In this document: piece by piece, positions 18,381 to 28,151 of the stretch
Numbering within the stretch: position 1 is the stretch's first letter
Layout of the letters: every line of letters begins with the position of its first letter
NCBI RefSeq assembly: GCF_000428985.1
Contig: NZ_AUAZ01000006.1
Span: 1 to 64,000, forward strand
Length of the DNA: 64,000 nucleotides
Reading direction: 5' to 3'
From: Marinobacterium litorale DSM 23545
Lineage (GTDB): Bacteria; Pseudomonadota; Gammaproteobacteria; Pseudomonadales; Balneatricaceae
The notes under the pieces: generated by a model
Told to the model about the DNA's origin: nothing
The model's input: only the letters and a program-made list of their open reading frames with translations
Databases searched by the model: none
Translations under genes and position numbers: made by a program

Positions 18381-18495
18381 ATACCTGCTGGACAAGCGCC
18401 GTGAACTGCAGGTCCGTCTGGGATACACCCGTCATCAGCGCACCTAGAACGAAAACGATTACAAGAACGAGTACCAAATCGGGACTTCTTTTCAT
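18370..18495 (-). CDS. Predicted 41-residue single-pass membrane protein
   Basis: An ATG at 18495 opens a 41-codon frame ending in TAA at 18370-18372. It reads MKRSPDLVLVLVIVFVLG, then ALMTGVSQTDLQ, and ends QQVFNS. A basic start is followed by a hydrophobic helix at about 7-24 and a short polar tail, a believable small inner-membrane protein. No strong ribosome-binding site is visible (GAAGAAG directly upstream). It converges on fau and overlaps its last 11 bases. The function is unknown. Confidence 0.5.
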   Translation of the reverse strand: MKRSPDLVLVLVIVFVLGALMTGVSQTDLQFTALVQQVFNS

Positions 18496-18805
18496 CTTCT
18501 TCAGCCGGTTCCATTGTTTATTATCAGGTTGCAAACCCAGTATCGGCGCCGGTTTCCCGGTTCACGAAGTTCGGGCCCACCAATTTGTAACAGCTGTTTG
18601 ACATGCAATCGGCTCAAGTGTTCCATACTTGAGAAAAAATGCAACAAATACGACAAAAAGCCGGCTTTTTTGTTTGATTTAGAACAGATTTCCCCTCCTC
18701 GCCGCTAAGTAGTAGCAACCAGAACAATAAAAGCGCGTCTCGATAGATCAACATTCAAAAATGATCATTCCAAGCAAGACGGTTCACCGGCCGGAGCAAA
18801 GACAG
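18496..18805. other. Intergenic region with no recognised gene
   Basis: About 310 bases between the small membrane gene and the AEC transporter gene. It is AT-richer than its surroundings. It holds a TTGACA (18598-18603), a perfect 7-bp inverted repeat at 18613-18633 and a palindromic AAAAAGCCGGCTTTTT near 18655-18671. No open frame in it looks coding. Confidence 0.5.
18613..18633. repeat. Perfect inverted repeat CTCAAGT-N7-ACTTGAG
   Basis: Two 7-base arms separated by seven bases, ten bases after a TTGACA sequence. On the plus strand it is followed by A6, so it is not an intrinsic terminator there. It could be an operator or a structured RNA element, but nothing nearby confirms either. Confidence 0.35.
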
Positions 18806-19717
18806 TCAACCCAGCCAACCGATCATCAAAGGCATGGTAATCAGCGAGAGCAGCGTCTGTGCAGTGATGATGTTGGCCATCAGCGGTGCATCCCCTCCCA
18901 GCTGCCGCGCCAGAATATAAGAGGCTGTTGCTGTCGGCACGGACGCAAACACCAGGAACACCCGGGTTCCGGCCTGATCCAGCTGAAGCAACCAGGCCAG
19001 CGTGGCGGCAAACAGCGGGAAGACCAGCAGTTTCACTGTTGAGGCCATGATGACTTCCGGCCCACTGTGCCTGAGTGCCTGCAGATTGAGCGCTGCGCCT
19101 ACGGCCAACAGCCCCAGTGGCAACGCCATTCCCCCCAACAGTTCGAGGACCGGTACAAACGGCACCGGCAACCCCAGCCCCGACAGATTCAGGGCGATCC
19201 CCAACAGACAGGCGAGTATCAGGGGATTGGTCGCCAGCGTACGAGCCACGCCATTCATACTGGGCTTGGCATCCCCGTAACCCGCGAACACCAGCACACA
19301 GAACAGATTCAGTGTCGGAATCATAACCGCCGCCAGCACGGCCGCCAAAACCACACCCTGATCAGGCAGTAACGCCGCACTGATTGCCAGTGCCACATAG
19401 GTGTTAAACCTCAGGCTTCCTTGATACACCGATGTAAACCGGGGGTTGGCAAAGCGCCATAAACGCCCCAGTAGCAATACCAGTAAACTCCCCAGAACCA
19501 ATAGCCCGAGGACCGCTGTAATCAGCTGCAGCGACTGCCCCCCACCCAGGTCCGCCCGGCTTAACCGGCTGACCAACAGCGCGGGGAAAAGTACATAGTA
19601 GGTCGCCCGCTCAGCAGGCGGCCAAAACGCCGCGCCCGGAAAATCAAAGCGACGCGCCAGATGACCAATCACCAGCAGTGCAAAGACGGGCCAGAGTGCG
19701 GTAAGAATCTCAGCCAT
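18806..19717 (-). CDS. AEC-family transporter
   Basis: A 303-residue inner-membrane protein of the auxin efflux carrier (AEC) family with about ten hydrophobic segments. The N-terminus is ILTALWPVFALLVIGHLARR, a central loop separates two five-helix halves, and it ends LMANIITAQTLLSLITMPLM. Bacterial members include malonate and malate carriers, but the substrate cannot be read from sequence. It is divergent from the GcvR-like gene, 93 bases away, and no partner genes are adjacent. Confidence 0.85.
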   Translation of the reverse strand: MAEILTALWPVFALLVIGHLARRFDFPGAAFWPPAERATYYVLFPALLVSRLSRADLGGGQSLQLITAVLGLLVLGSLLVLLLGRLWRFANPRFTSVYQGSLRFNTYVALAISAALLPDQGVVLAAVLAAVMIPTLNLFCVLVFAGYGDAKPSMNGVARTLATNPLILACLLGIALNLSGLGLPVPFVPVLELLGGMALPLGLLAVGAALNLQALRHSGPEVIMASTVKLLVFPLFAATLAWLLQLDQAGTRVFLVFASVPTATASYILARQLGGDAPLMANIITAQTLLSLITMPLMIGWLG

Positions 19718-19810
19718 GTTTGTTTATACTCAAAGCCAGACGCTCTATGAGCGTAAACTATCGATAACGCCGTTCGTTCGGCGACCTTAGCCTACACGGA
19801 GCCCCTTGCA

Positions 19811-20323
19811 ATGACATCTCTGGTAATGAGTTTTATCGGTCGGGACAAACCCGGCCTGGTCGGCCTGCTCTCTACCACTATCGCCGAGCATGGCGGCAAC
19901 TGGCTGGAGTCGGGCATGTCCCGACTGGGCGGGCAGTTTGCCGGTGTACTGATCATCCAGGTGCCTGAAGAGCGGCAACCTGAGCTGATTAACGCGCTGC
20001 AGGCTCTGGAACAACAGGGCCTGCGGGTGAGCGTCGAGAAGAGCGCCGAGGATGAGAGCCACGCGGGCAACCGCTCGGTCACGCTGGATCTGATCGGCCA
20101 CGATAAACCGGGGATTGTACGGGAAATATCCCAGGCCCTGGCCGGCATGCAGGTCAACGTCCACAAGATGCAGACCGAGCTGACCTCTGGATCCATGTCC
20201 GGCGAGCAGCTGTTTAAGGCCCATGCCGAAATCTGGGTACCGTCACCGGTGGATCTGGATGAGCTCCAGGACAAGCTTGAGTCGATCGCCTCCGACTTGA
20301 TGGTGGATATCACCCTGAACTGA
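19811..20323 (+). CDS. Tandem-ACT regulatory protein, GcvR-like
   Basis: A 170-residue protein composed of two ACT domains, about 3-80 (MSFIGRDKPGLVGLLSTTIAEHGGNW) and 88-168 (LDLIGHDKPGIVREISQALA). This is the layout of GcvR, which in E. coli binds glycine and controls GcvA action on the gcv operon. A similar role over gcvT-gcvH, about 10 kb away, is an inference. No DNA-binding domain is present, as expected for the family. Confidence 0.85.
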   Translation: MTSLVMSFIGRDKPGLVGLLSTTIAEHGGNWLESGMSRLGGQFAGVLIIQVPEERQPELINALQALEQQGLRVSVEKSAEDESHAGNRSVTLDLIGHDKPGIVREISQALAGMQVNVHKMQTELTSGSMSGEQLFKAHAEIWVPSPVDLDELQDKLESIASDLMVDITLN

Positions 20324-20350
20324 GGCACCTGTCCGTCACTGGTACTGGAG

Positions 20351-21538
20351 TCAGCCTGAATGGCGCTCCAGCGCCAGCTCATCACGCTCAAGACGCCACA
20401 ACAGCGTCATCAACAATGCCCCCAGCCCCACCATAGCCGCCGCTATGTACAAACCGAGATCATAGCTACCCAGCCGCGCTGCCAACATACCGGTTATGGC
20501 CGGCGCGAGAATCTGCGCGGTGCCATAAGCCAGCGTCATGCGCCCCATCAGTTTGGCGGGTTTCGTCGGATAGAAACGCCCCGCCATCGTCAGCACCAAC
20601 CCGACACAGCCGATAAAAGTGCTGCCAAACAGGATTGCACCGGCCATGGCACCGATCAGATTCGGCTGCAGAGCGGGTAGCATGATACCGACTAGCTGAA
20701 GCAGGTAAGCGAGAAACAGCGCCGGTATATAGCCGGTTCGCCGAGCGATCCGGTCCCAGGCAATCACAGCGGGAGCCGCTGCCAGACCCAAGACCAGAAA
20801 CACCCAGTTACCACTCCCCTCCAGGCCGGGTTGACGCTGAACGATATCAACGATGAAGGTGGCGCTGATCACGTACCCCCAGCCGGCACAGAAATACGCC
20901 AGATGCAGCAACCGGCTAAACATTTTACCCGGAGGCCGATCCACCAATGCCTGCCCAGAGCGGGTCTTACCCCCCGTATCGGGTGGAGGCATCCACCGCC
21001 AAGCCGGTACGGCCAGCACCAGAGCCACGCCCGCAAACCCCAGCCACTGGCCCTGCCAGTCGAGCCCCGAACGGGCAAAAAACTCCACCAGCAGTGAACA
21101 GAGCGCAATCCCCGCTCCCATTCCTATAAAGTGCACACCCAGCTCGGAACGGTATTGATGACGAATCAGCCAATTAAGTATCAATGCGCTGGCAAGCAAG
21201 AGCCCCCCGGTGGCCGCGAAGCCTGCCACCAGTCTCAACACGGACCAGAGAAGAAAGTTATCGGTCAGTGCCATTCCCAGAGTGGTGGCCACCGCCAGGA
21301 TCAGGCACAGGCGATACAACCGATCTTTGAGCTTAAGATCGCTGACTGCGGCCGCAGCGAGTGCACCGGCCAGGTAACCGATGTAGTTAAAACTGGCGAG
21401 CCATCCACCACCAGCGGTATCCAGCCCGGTCTGCTCCAGCATGATCGGGAGAATTGGCGTGTAGGAAAAACGCGCCACCCCGACCGTAACAATAAGACTG
21501 AGAATCCCTGCAAACAGCACTTTAAGACGCTGTTCCAT
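20351..21538 (-). CDS. YbfB/YjiJ-type MFS transporter
   Basis: A 395-residue inner-membrane protein with about twelve hydrophobic segments, of the YbfB/YjiJ major-facilitator group. VARFSYTPILPIML and ASFNYIGYLAGALAAA are the N-terminal landmarks of this group. The substrate is unknown. The ATG at 21538 was chosen because AGGGAG lies eight bases upstream and the protein then starts MEQRLKVLFAGIL; the 50 residues encoded further upstream have no membrane or family character. It lies 76 bases behind argH on the same strand. Confidence 0.87.
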   Translation of the reverse strand: MEQRLKVLFAGILSLIVTVGVARFSYTPILPIMLEQTGLDTAGGGWLASFNYIGYLAGALAAAAVSDLKLKDRLYRLCLILAVATTLGMALTDNFLLWSVLRLVAGFAATGGLLLASALILNWLIRHQYRSELGVHFIGMGAGIALCSLLVEFFARSGLDWQGQWLGFAGVALVLAVPAWRWMPPPDTGGKTRSGQALVDRPPGKMFSRLLHLAYFCAGWGYVISATFIVDIVQRQPGLEGSGNWVFLVLGLAAAPAVIAWDRIARRTGYIPALFLAYLLQLVGIMLPALQPNLIGAMAGAILFGSTFIGCVGLVLTMAGRFYPTKPAKLMGRMTLAYGTAQILAPAITGMLAARLGSYDLGLYIAAAMVGLGALLMTLLWRLERDELALERHSG

Positions 21539-21614
21539 TAAACTGCTCCCTATCACCACCCCGGCAGCCCGGGATGGTTCATTATTATTCTGAACGGGCG
21601 CAGTCGCTGTCGCC

Positions 21615-23012
21615 TTACTCGCCCCGAGCGGCGACCAGAACCCGACCGCGGTCCACCGCTGCGCGCACCTGGTCCGGCGCAGTGCCACCGATATGATTAC
21701 GCGCCGCCACCGAGCCTTCCAGTGTCAATACGTCGAATACGTCCTCTTCGATGGTATCGGAGAAACGCTGCAGCTCCTCCAGCGACATGTCAGAAAGATC
21801 CTTTCCACTCTCGATCCCGTAGGCCACCGACAGGCCCACTATCTCGTGAGCGTCGCGGAAGGCAACGCCCTTCCGAACCAGATAGTCAGCCAGGTCGGTC
21901 GCGGTGGAGAAACCTCGGCGAGCGGCCTCACGCATCTCATCCTTGCGCGACTCAATGGCAGGTACCATATCGCCGAAGGCGCGCAGACAGCCTTTTACGG
22001 TGTCCACCGCATCGAACAGCGGCTCTTTGTCTTCCTGGTTATCCTTGTTGTACGCCAACGGCTGGGACTTCATCAGGGTCAGCAATGACATCAGATGGCC
22101 ATACACCCGTCCGCTCTTGCCACGCACCAACTCCGGCACGTCCGGGTTTTTCTTCTGCGGCATGATCGATGACCCGGTGCAGAAGCGGTCCGGCAGGTTG
22201 ATGAAATTGAACTGGGCGGAAGTCCAGAGCACAAGTTCCTCTGACATACGGGTCATATGCATCAGCAGCACGCTGGCAGCGGCGCAGAATTCGATGGCAA
22301 AGTCCCTGTCCGATACCGCATCCAGCGAGTTGCCGGCCGGGGCATCAAACTGCAGCAGTTCAGCGGTGTAAGCGCGGTCGATCGGGTACGTGGTCCCGGC
22401 CAGCGCGGCCGCGCCCAGGGGCATCACGTTGACCCGCTTGCGGCAATCGGCAAACCGCTCATAGTCACGGGAGAGCATCTCGAACCAGGCCAGCAGATGG
22501 TGTCCGAAGGTCACTGGCTGTGCGGTTTGCAGATGGGTGAAGCCCGGCATAATAGTATCCGCTTCACGCTCCGCCAGATCCAGCAAACCACTCTGCAGGC
22601 GACTGATTTCGCTGAGTACAAGATCAATTTCGTCGCGCATATACAGACGGATATCGGTGGCCACCTGGTCGTTGCGCGAGCGCCCGGTGTGCAGTTTTTT
22701 ACCGGTAATGCCGATCTTTTTGGTCAGCGCCGCTTCGATGTTCATGTGGACATCTTCCAGCGCCACAGACCAATCGAAGTCGCCGCGCTCGATTTCAATG
22801 CGGATCTCACCCAGGCCCCGAATGATGTCGTCACGCTCTTTTTCCGTCAGCACACCGACTTTCTCAAGCATCCGGGCGTGAGCAATCGACCCCTGAATAT
22901 CCTGCTTATAGAGGCGGCGGTCGAAATCGACAGAGGCGGTAAAACGCGCCACGAAAGCATCTGTCGGTTCACTGAAACGGCCACCCCACTGCTGATTGGT
23001 CTCTTTGCTCAT
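21615..23012 (-). CDS. argH: Argininosuccinate lyase
   Basis: A 465-residue enzyme of the fumarase/aspartase superfamily that splits argininosuccinate into arginine and fumarate, the last step of arginine synthesis. The signature [12 protein letters not shown] is present, with [15 protein letters not shown] as the second conserved region and [14 protein letters not shown] as the third. It starts [13 protein letters not shown] after a short leader. GAGG precedes the ATG. It is divergent from hemC across a 321-base gap, as in Pseudomonas. Confidence 0.97.
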   Translation of the reverse strand: MSKETNQQWGGRFSEPTDAFVARFTASVDFDRRLYKQDIQGSIAHARMLEKVGVLTEKERDDIIRGLGEIRIEIERGDFDWSVALEDVHMNIEAALTKKIGITGKKLHTGRSRNDQVATDIRLYMRDEIDLVLSEISRLQSGLLDLAEREADTIMPGFTHLQTAQPVTFGHHLLAWFEMLSRDYERFADCRKRVNVMPLGAAALAGTTYPIDRAYTAELLQFDAPAGNSLDAVSDRDFAIEFCAAASVLLMHMTRMSEELVLWTSAQFNFINLPDRFCTGSSIMPQKKNPDVPELVRGKSGRVYGHLMSLLTLMKSQPLAYNKDNQEDKEPLFDAVDTVKGCLRAFGDMVPAIESRKDEMREAARRGFSTATDLADYLVRKGVAFRDAHEIVGLSVAYGIESGKDLSDMSLEELQRFSDTIEEDVFDVLTLEGSVAARNHIGGTAPDQVRAAVDRGRVLVAARGE

Positions 23013-23333
23013 AACTGGTACCTCACTGGCGCTGATTCGGCCGCGAAAACGCGGTCCCTGACGTGTAATGCCGGGATTATACAGCCCTTTTCAGTTGGTT
23101 TCTCAGCCTCTGACCCACCCTGCAAAAGGATCAGGATCTGACGCGGTGAAAAGGCCTGACACGCCGTCACAAATTCAGTGCCCAACTAACTGAAGCCTGA
23201 TGCGCGCTCCGTGGCAGCCGGTTGCCATGCCAATCGTGTCGGCCAAGCGCTAGAACTGAACGGTTCTGGTACACTCTGCTCCATTAACTTTTCAGGTCGA
23301 GGCTATGCCTCTGGATACAGGATTTCAGGTTTC
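23013..23333. other. Divergent argH-hemC intergenic region
   Basis: About 320 bases without a gene. The hemC-proximal part holds an extended -10 promoter candidate, TGGTACACT at 23267-23275, next to the imperfect palindrome AGAACTGAACGGTTCT. No RNA gene or small frame was recognised. Confidence 0.5.
23267..23275 (+). promoter_or_regulatory. Candidate extended -10 promoter for the hem operon
   Basis: TGGTACACT fits an extended -10 element. No good -35 sequence lies 17 bases upstream. Transcription would start near 23282, about 50 bases before the hemC start codon. Confidence 0.4.
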
Positions 23334-24272
23334 ATGAGCAGAACGATTCGCATCGCCACCCGTCGCAGCCTGCTGGCCCTCTGGCAGGCCGAGTATGTCA
23401 AAGCCGAGCTTGAGCGTATCCACCCCGGCATTCAGGTGGAGCTGGTCAAGATCCAGTCCAAGGGTGACAAAATCCTGGATACCCCGCTGGCCAAGATCGG
23501 CGGCAAGGGGCTGTTCGTCAAGGAGCTGGAAAACGCCATGCTCGACGGAGAAGCGGATATCGCTGTTCACTCCATGAAAGATGTCCCCATGGAGTTTCCG
23601 GACGGGCTGGGCCTGCCGGTGATCTGCCCGCGCGAAAAGCCGACCGACGCTTTTGTCAGCAACCACTACAACCATCTGGATGAACTGCCCCAGGGCGCCG
23701 TTGTTGGCACCTCCTCCCTGCGCCGGGAGGTCCAGATCCGGGAACGCCGCCCCGACCTGCAAGTCAACTTCCTGCGCGGTAACGTGCAGACTCGCCTGGG
23801 CAAGCTGGATGCTGGCGAGTACGACGCGATCATTCTGGCCACAGCCGGTCTGATGCGCCTTGAGCTGCATGAGCGCATTCGCTACGAAATCACCCCGGAG
23901 GAAAGTCTCCCCGCTGGAGGCCAGGGAGCCGTAGGCATTGAGTGCCGCAGCGATGACCAGGAACTCATCGACCTCATCAAGCCGCTGCACCACACCGAAA
24001 CCGCCTACCGTGTGCTGGCCGAGCGCGCCATGAACCGCCGCCTGGAGGGCGGCTGCCAGGTACCCATCGGCTGCTTTGCAACCCTGAATGACGATATCAG
24101 CGAAATCTGGCTGCGTGGCCTTGTCGGTCGCCCCGACGGTACCCATGTATTGCGCGACGAAATCCGCGGTCCCGTTGATCAGGCCGAACAGCTGGGGATC
24201 ACGCTGGCTGAGCGCCTGCTGTCAGCCGGTGCCGATGCGATCCTGAAAGAGGTTTACGCCGAACGTGGCTGA
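23334..24272 (+). CDS. hemC: Porphobilinogen deaminase
   Basis: A 312-residue cytoplasmic enzyme that joins four porphobilinogens into hydroxymethylbilane. [42 protein letters not shown] and [18 protein letters not shown] are the active-site landmarks. The dipyrromethane cofactor attaches to Cys241 in EGGCQVPIG. The ATG at 23334 gives the usual family length; AGG lies just upstream. It overlaps hemD by eight bases. Confidence 0.97.
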   Translation: MSRTIRIATRRSLLALWQAEYVKAELERIHPGIQVELVKIQSKGDKILDTPLAKIGGKGLFVKELENAMLDGEADIAVHSMKDVPMEFPDGLGLPVICPREKPTDAFVSNHYNHLDELPQGAVVGTSSLRREVQIRERRPDLQVNFLRGNVQTRLGKLDAGEYDAIILATAGLMRLELHERIRYEITPEESLPAGGQGAVGIECRSDDQELIDLIKPLHHTETAYRVLAERAMNRRLEGGCQVPIGCFATLNDDISEIWLRGLVGRPDGTHVLRDEIRGPVDQAEQLGITLAERLLSAGADAILKEVYAERG

Positions 24273-25038
24273 ACAGCCGCTCACCGGTAAACGCGTACTG
24301 GTTACCCGACCGGCACACCAGGCTGCGAATCTGATCGCTCAGCTAAGCGCACTGGGTGCCGAGCCACTGGCGCTGCCGCTACTGGAGATCGTCCCGACAC
24401 AGACAGGGGATGCCGCGTATCAAACCGTGAAGTCGCGCATCCTCGACCTGGACCTGTATCAGGGGGTGATTTTTGTCAGCGCCAACGCGGCAGCCATCGG
24501 AACCCAATGGGTAGACGAATACTGGCCCCAGCTCCCGATTGGGGTGCAGTGGCTGGCGATCGGGGCCGCGACCGCAGCCCGGCTGGAAGCGGAGGGCATC
24601 CCTGCTTACCATGTGGCAGGAGGGTTTGACTCAGAAGCGCTGCTGGCCGACCCACTGCTCCAGGATGTGGCCGGACAGCGCTTTCTGATCATGCGCGGGG
24701 AAGCGGGTCGTGAGCTTCTCGCCACGACACTGGAAGCACGCGGAGCGACGGTCCACTATGCCGACCTTTACCGGCGCGTCTGTCCGGCGCATGATAAAGA
24801 GCTTATCCAAAGTACTATTTATGATCAGCGGTTATCCGTTATTCTGATAACCAGCGGCCAGGCTCTGGAGCACCTGTTGGCATTGGCGGGGACAGAGCCG
24901 GATCTACTGAGCACAGAATTGATTGTTCCCAGCCCGCGCATTGCCGATCTGGCCCGGGCTCGGGGCTTTACTCGAATCAGGATAGCGGACGGACCGGATG
25001 ACACGTCCATGATCCGCGCTATAAGACCTGCCGACTGA
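24265..25038 (+). CDS. hemD: Uroporphyrinogen-III synthase
   Basis: A 257-residue enzyme that closes and inverts ring D of hydroxymethylbilane. Sequence is weakly conserved in this family. Recognisable parts are the N-terminal [23 protein letters not shown] near residue 70 and the second-domain ADLYRRVCP with [11 protein letters not shown]. It starts with GTG inside the end of hemC and is followed 14 bases later by hemX, so the four hem genes form one operon. Confidence 0.93.
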   Translation: MAEQPLTGKRVLVTRPAHQAANLIAQLSALGAEPLALPLLEIVPTQTGDAAYQTVKSRILDLDLYQGVIFVSANAAAIGTQWVDEYWPQLPIGVQWLAIGAATAARLEAEGIPAYHVAGGFDSEALLADPLLQDVAGQRFLIMRGEAGRELLATTLEARGATVHYADLYRRVCPAHDKELIQSTIYDQRLSVILITSGQALEHLLALAGTEPDLLSTELIVPSPRIADLARARGFTRIRIADGPDDTSMIRAIRPAD

Positions 25039-25052
25039 CTGGAACTTTAGGC

Positions 25053-26330
25053 ATGAACGATACCCGTAAGCCCGAGGAGAACACCCCGGCAACCGAGGCA
25101 AAAGAAACAGAGCAACATAACTCGACGCCGGACACATCCAACGCCAACACGGCGGAAAACAAACAGACGACACCCGGCCCGAAAACCACAGACGCCGAAG
25201 CTGCGCCCAGCGAAACGGCAAAGGAAACTTCCGGCGACCTGGGTGCGACACCGCCACCCCCACCCTCTCCACCCAAAGCCGAAAAACAGGGTGCTACCTG
25301 GCCTGGCAAACTGGCACTGGTTCTGGCACTGGTTGCCGTTGGCGGCGTGGGCTACTTGGCCTGGGAAGGGTGGCAGCTCAAGCAGACATCCGCATCCACC
25401 CGCACCGCAATCACTCAACAGGTTGAGACGGCTCTGGCGAATACCAAAGCCGATGTGGCCGACCGGATCGGCAGCATGAACCAGCAACTGGGGTCGCTCC
25501 AGAGCCGGGCTCAGGCCGACAAGCAAAATATCGAACAGCTCCAGCAGCGCCTGACAGACGCCATCAAGCAGGTCAACGCCACCCGGGAAACATCGCGCAC
25601 CGACTGGCTCATGGCCGAAGCCGAATACCTGCTGCGCCTGGCTAACCAGCGCGTACTGATGGAGCAGACCGCGACCGGCGCATTGACCCTGCTTAAAGCC
25701 ACTGACGATATTCTGCGCGAAAGTGACGATGTGGCGCTCTACCCGGTACGCGAGGCACTGGCCAACGATATCGCGGCCCTGGAAGCGGTGCCGGTGCTTG
25801 ATGTGGAAGGGGTTTACCTGAAGCTGGCCGCCATGAATCGGCAGGTGGATGATCTGCGCCTGACCCCGATTACCGATCGTCGCAAACTACCGTCCATGCT
25901 GGAGGAGATCACGCCCGAGTCGGTGGAGAAAACCTGGACCGAGGGCGCTGCGGCGGCCTGGGGCAAGGCGATGGACAAGTTTGAAAAGCTGGTGGTTATT
26001 CAGCACCGTGACGAGCCGGTAGAACCGCTGTTATCACCGGAGCAGACTTACTATCTGCAGCAGAACCTGCACCTGATGCTGGAACAGGCGCAACTGGCTT
26101 TGCTGCAACGCAAGCAGCAGGCGTTCGACGCCAGCCTTGAAAAGGCCTCCCAGTGGATCGGCAACTATTTCAACGAAGAAGACGCGACAACTCAGGCGCT
26201 GCTGAGGGGCATCGGCGAACTGAACGCCACCAACGTTGCTCCTGAACTGCCCGACATCTCCGGCTCCCTGAAAGCCCTCAAGGGCCATCTGCGTGATATG
26301 GCCCGCCTGAAACAGGAGGCCGGGCAATGA
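25053..26330 (+). CDS. hemX: HemX family membrane protein
   Basis: A 425-residue protein with a long, disordered, Thr/Pro/Glu-rich cytoplasmic N-terminus (about 1-85, including PPPPPSPP), one membrane helix (about 88-108, LALVLALVAVGGVGYLAWEG), a coiled coil (about 130-190) and a periplasmic helical domain. It is often labelled uroporphyrinogen methyltransferase but has no such catalytic domain; its role in heme synthesis is not settled. Its stop overlaps the hemY start in ATGA. Confidence 0.9.
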   Translation: MNDTRKPEENTPATEAKETEQHNSTPDTSNANTAENKQTTPGPKTTDAEAAPSETAKETSGDLGATPPPPPSPPKAEKQGATWPGKLALVLALVAVGGVGYLAWEGWQLKQTSASTRTAITQQVETALANTKADVADRIGSMNQQLGSLQSRAQADKQNIEQLQQRLTDAIKQVNATRETSRTDWLMAEAEYLLRLANQRVLMEQTATGALTLLKATDDILRESDDVALYPVREALANDIAALEAVPVLDVEGVYLKLAAMNRQVDDLRLTPITDRRKLPSMLEEITPESVEKTWTEGAAAAWGKAMDKFEKLVVIQHRDEPVEPLLSPEQTYYLQQNLHLMLEQAQLALLQRKQQAFDASLEKASQWIGNYFNEEDATTQALLRGIGELNATNVAPELPDISGSLKALKGHLRDMARLKQEAGQ

Positions 26331-27589
26331 AACGCTTTTTCATCATCTTACTGATCTTGCTGCTGGCCGGTGCCTGGCTGGGCCAGCTGATGGTGCAGGA
26401 CCCGGGCTACGTTCTGATGGCCTACAAAGAGACCACGGTGGAAACCAGCCTCTGGGTTCTGCTGTTGATCGCCATTGTACTGTTTGCGGTCCTGCATACG
26501 GTGCTCAACCTGATCACCCGGGCCGGTGTACCAGCCCAGCGGATGCGCGACTGGCGCGGCCGTCGCAATCATAAGATCGCCCAGGGCAAGACTCTCAAAG
26601 GGCTGATGGCACTCTCCGAAGGCAACTGGTGGAAAGCTCAGCGCTACCTGACCCAGGCGGCCGAGCGTAGCGAACAACCTCTGATCAACTACTTGGCGGC
26701 CGCCAAGGCCGCCCATGAACAGGGCGACGCCAGCGGCGCTGATCAACTGCTGCAGAAAGCCCGAGAGGCCACCCCGAAAGCGGAAGTCGCTATCGGCATC
26801 GTTCAGGCCCAGATTCAGCTGGCCCGGGGTCAGAATGAACCCGCATTGGCAACACTGCTGCACCTGAAGCGTCTGGCTCCCAAACACAGCTATGTATTGA
26901 AACTGCTCAAGGAGACCTACGTTCGGTTGAACGACTGGTCTGGCCTCAACAAGCTGATGCCGGACCTCAAGCGCCACCAGGTGCTGCCTGATGAGCAGGT
27001 TCGCCGTCTGGAAACGGAGGCAGCCCATCACCTGCTGGACCAGAGCCTGGCGGAGCAGCCTGCGGAAGCGGACAGCAAGACCCGGCTGCAGGCGGTCGCT
27101 CACACCTGGCAATCACTGCCAGCCAACTGCACCCATGACAACCAGCTGATCGAACAGTACACCCAGCTGATGGTCGACGCTGGCAGCGCCGATGAAGCAG
27201 AGAAGATGCTGCGCGATCAACTTAAAAAGCAGTGGGATGAGTCATTGGTTCGCCTCTACGGTCGCATCCGCAGCAGCAATCCCCACAAACAGCTGGAAAC
27301 AGCCCGTGGCTGGGCCAAGAAGCAGGACGAGAGTGCTGCTCTGGAACTGACCCTGGGCCGCCTGGCCATGCAGAATGAACATTGGGGCAACGCAATCAGC
27401 CACTTCGAGCGTAGCATTGAGCTGGAGCCAGGGGCCGAAGCCTGCGCAGAACTCAGCCGCCTGCTGACCCATCTGGGCGAGGGAGAACGCGCCTCCGCCG
27501 TCGCCGCACGCGGTTTCGAACTGATGAATGGCGCACTGCCCGCCCTTCCCCTGCCACCGGCAAAACAGCACGCACCGGACAAGGATTGA
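26327..27589 (+). CDS. hemY: HemY, membrane-anchored TPR protein
   Basis: A 420-residue protein with two N-terminal membrane helices (about 3-20 and 40-62) followed by tetratricopeptide-like helical repeats, seen in QRYLTQAAERSEQPLINYLAAAK-like segments and near the C-terminus in NAISHFERSIELEPGAEACA. The gammaproteobacterial hemY protein is not the protoporphyrinogen oxidase of the same name in Bacillus. It is thought to act in late heme synthesis, perhaps as a scaffold. It is the last gene of the hemCDXY operon. Confidence 0.92.
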   Translation: MKRFFIILLILLLAGAWLGQLMVQDPGYVLMAYKETTVETSLWVLLLIAIVLFAVLHTVLNLITRAGVPAQRMRDWRGRRNHKIAQGKTLKGLMALSEGNWWKAQRYLTQAAERSEQPLINYLAAAKAAHEQGDASGADQLLQKAREATPKAEVAIGIVQAQIQLARGQNEPALATLLHLKRLAPKHSYVLKLLKETYVRLNDWSGLNKLMPDLKRHQVLPDEQVRRLETEAAHHLLDQSLAEQPAEADSKTRLQAVAHTWQSLPANCTHDNQLIEQYTQLMVDAGSADEAEKMLRDQLKKQWDESLVRLYGRIRSSNPHKQLETARGWAKKQDESAALELTLGRLAMQNEHWGNAISHFERSIELEPGAEACAELSRLLTHLGEGERASAVAARGFELMNGALPALPLPPAKQHAPDKD

Positions 27590-27653
27590 ACTTGCGGCCA
27601 CCGACCCCATCAAAGGGGTCGATTGGTAGTTACCCGGTATAAAGGAATTACAG

Positions 27654-28151
27654 ATGTTGGAACGTCAATTCGAACGTTTGATGTATGTCTCACGCTGGAT
27701 TCTGGCCCCGATCTATCTGGGACTGAGTCTGGCGCTGGTCGCACTGGGCATCAAATTCTTTCAGGAACTGATACACCTGTTACCCCATGTGACCGAGATC
27801 GCCGAAGCCGATATCGTACTGGTGGTCCTGTCACTGATCGATATTGCACTGGTCGGCGGACTCATCGTGATGGTGATGTTCTCTGGTTACGAGAACTTCG
27901 TATCCCGGATCGACCTGGATGAGGGCTCGGAAAAGCTGAGCTGGCTGGGCACACTGGATACCAACAGTCTCAAGAACAAGGTCGCCGCCTCCATCGTCGC
28001 CATTTCGTCGATCCACCTGCTGAAAATCTTCATGAATGCCGGCAATGTGGATAACGACAAACTGCTCTGGTACGTCATTATCCACCTGACGTTCGTGGTG
28101 TCCGCGTTTGCCATGGGCATTCTGGATAAACTCACGAAGAAATCTCACTGA
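27654..28151 (+). CDS. yqhA: UPF0114 family membrane protein YqhA
   Basis: A 165-residue inner-membrane protein with about four helices ([40 protein letters not shown], a third near [17 protein letters not shown] and a fourth near the C-terminus). [12 protein letters not shown] and the overall length match YqhA/UPF0114. The function is unknown. AAGGA precedes the ATG. It is 64 bases after hemY; a 7-bp GC stem-loop in that gap (27602-27621) has no T-tract. It overlaps the convergent ferredoxin gene by seven bases. Confidence 0.9.
   Translation: MLERQFERLMYVSRWILAPIYLGLSLALVALGIKFFQELIHLLPHVTEIAEADIVLVVLSLIDIALVGGLIVMVMFSGYENFVSRIDLDEGSEKLSWLGTLDTNSLKNKVAASIVAISSIHLLKIFMNAGNVDNDKLLWYVIIHLTFVVSAFAMGILDKLTKKSH

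Noticed and set aside
18761-19042. Plus-strand frame across the AEC gene end
   Set aside because: It is antisense to the AEC transporter C-terminus, with a Gln/His-rich product and no start signal.
27602-27621. Terminator between hemY and yqhA
   Set aside because: CGACCCC/GGGGTCG forms a stem, but no T-tract follows and readthrough into yqhA is plausible.
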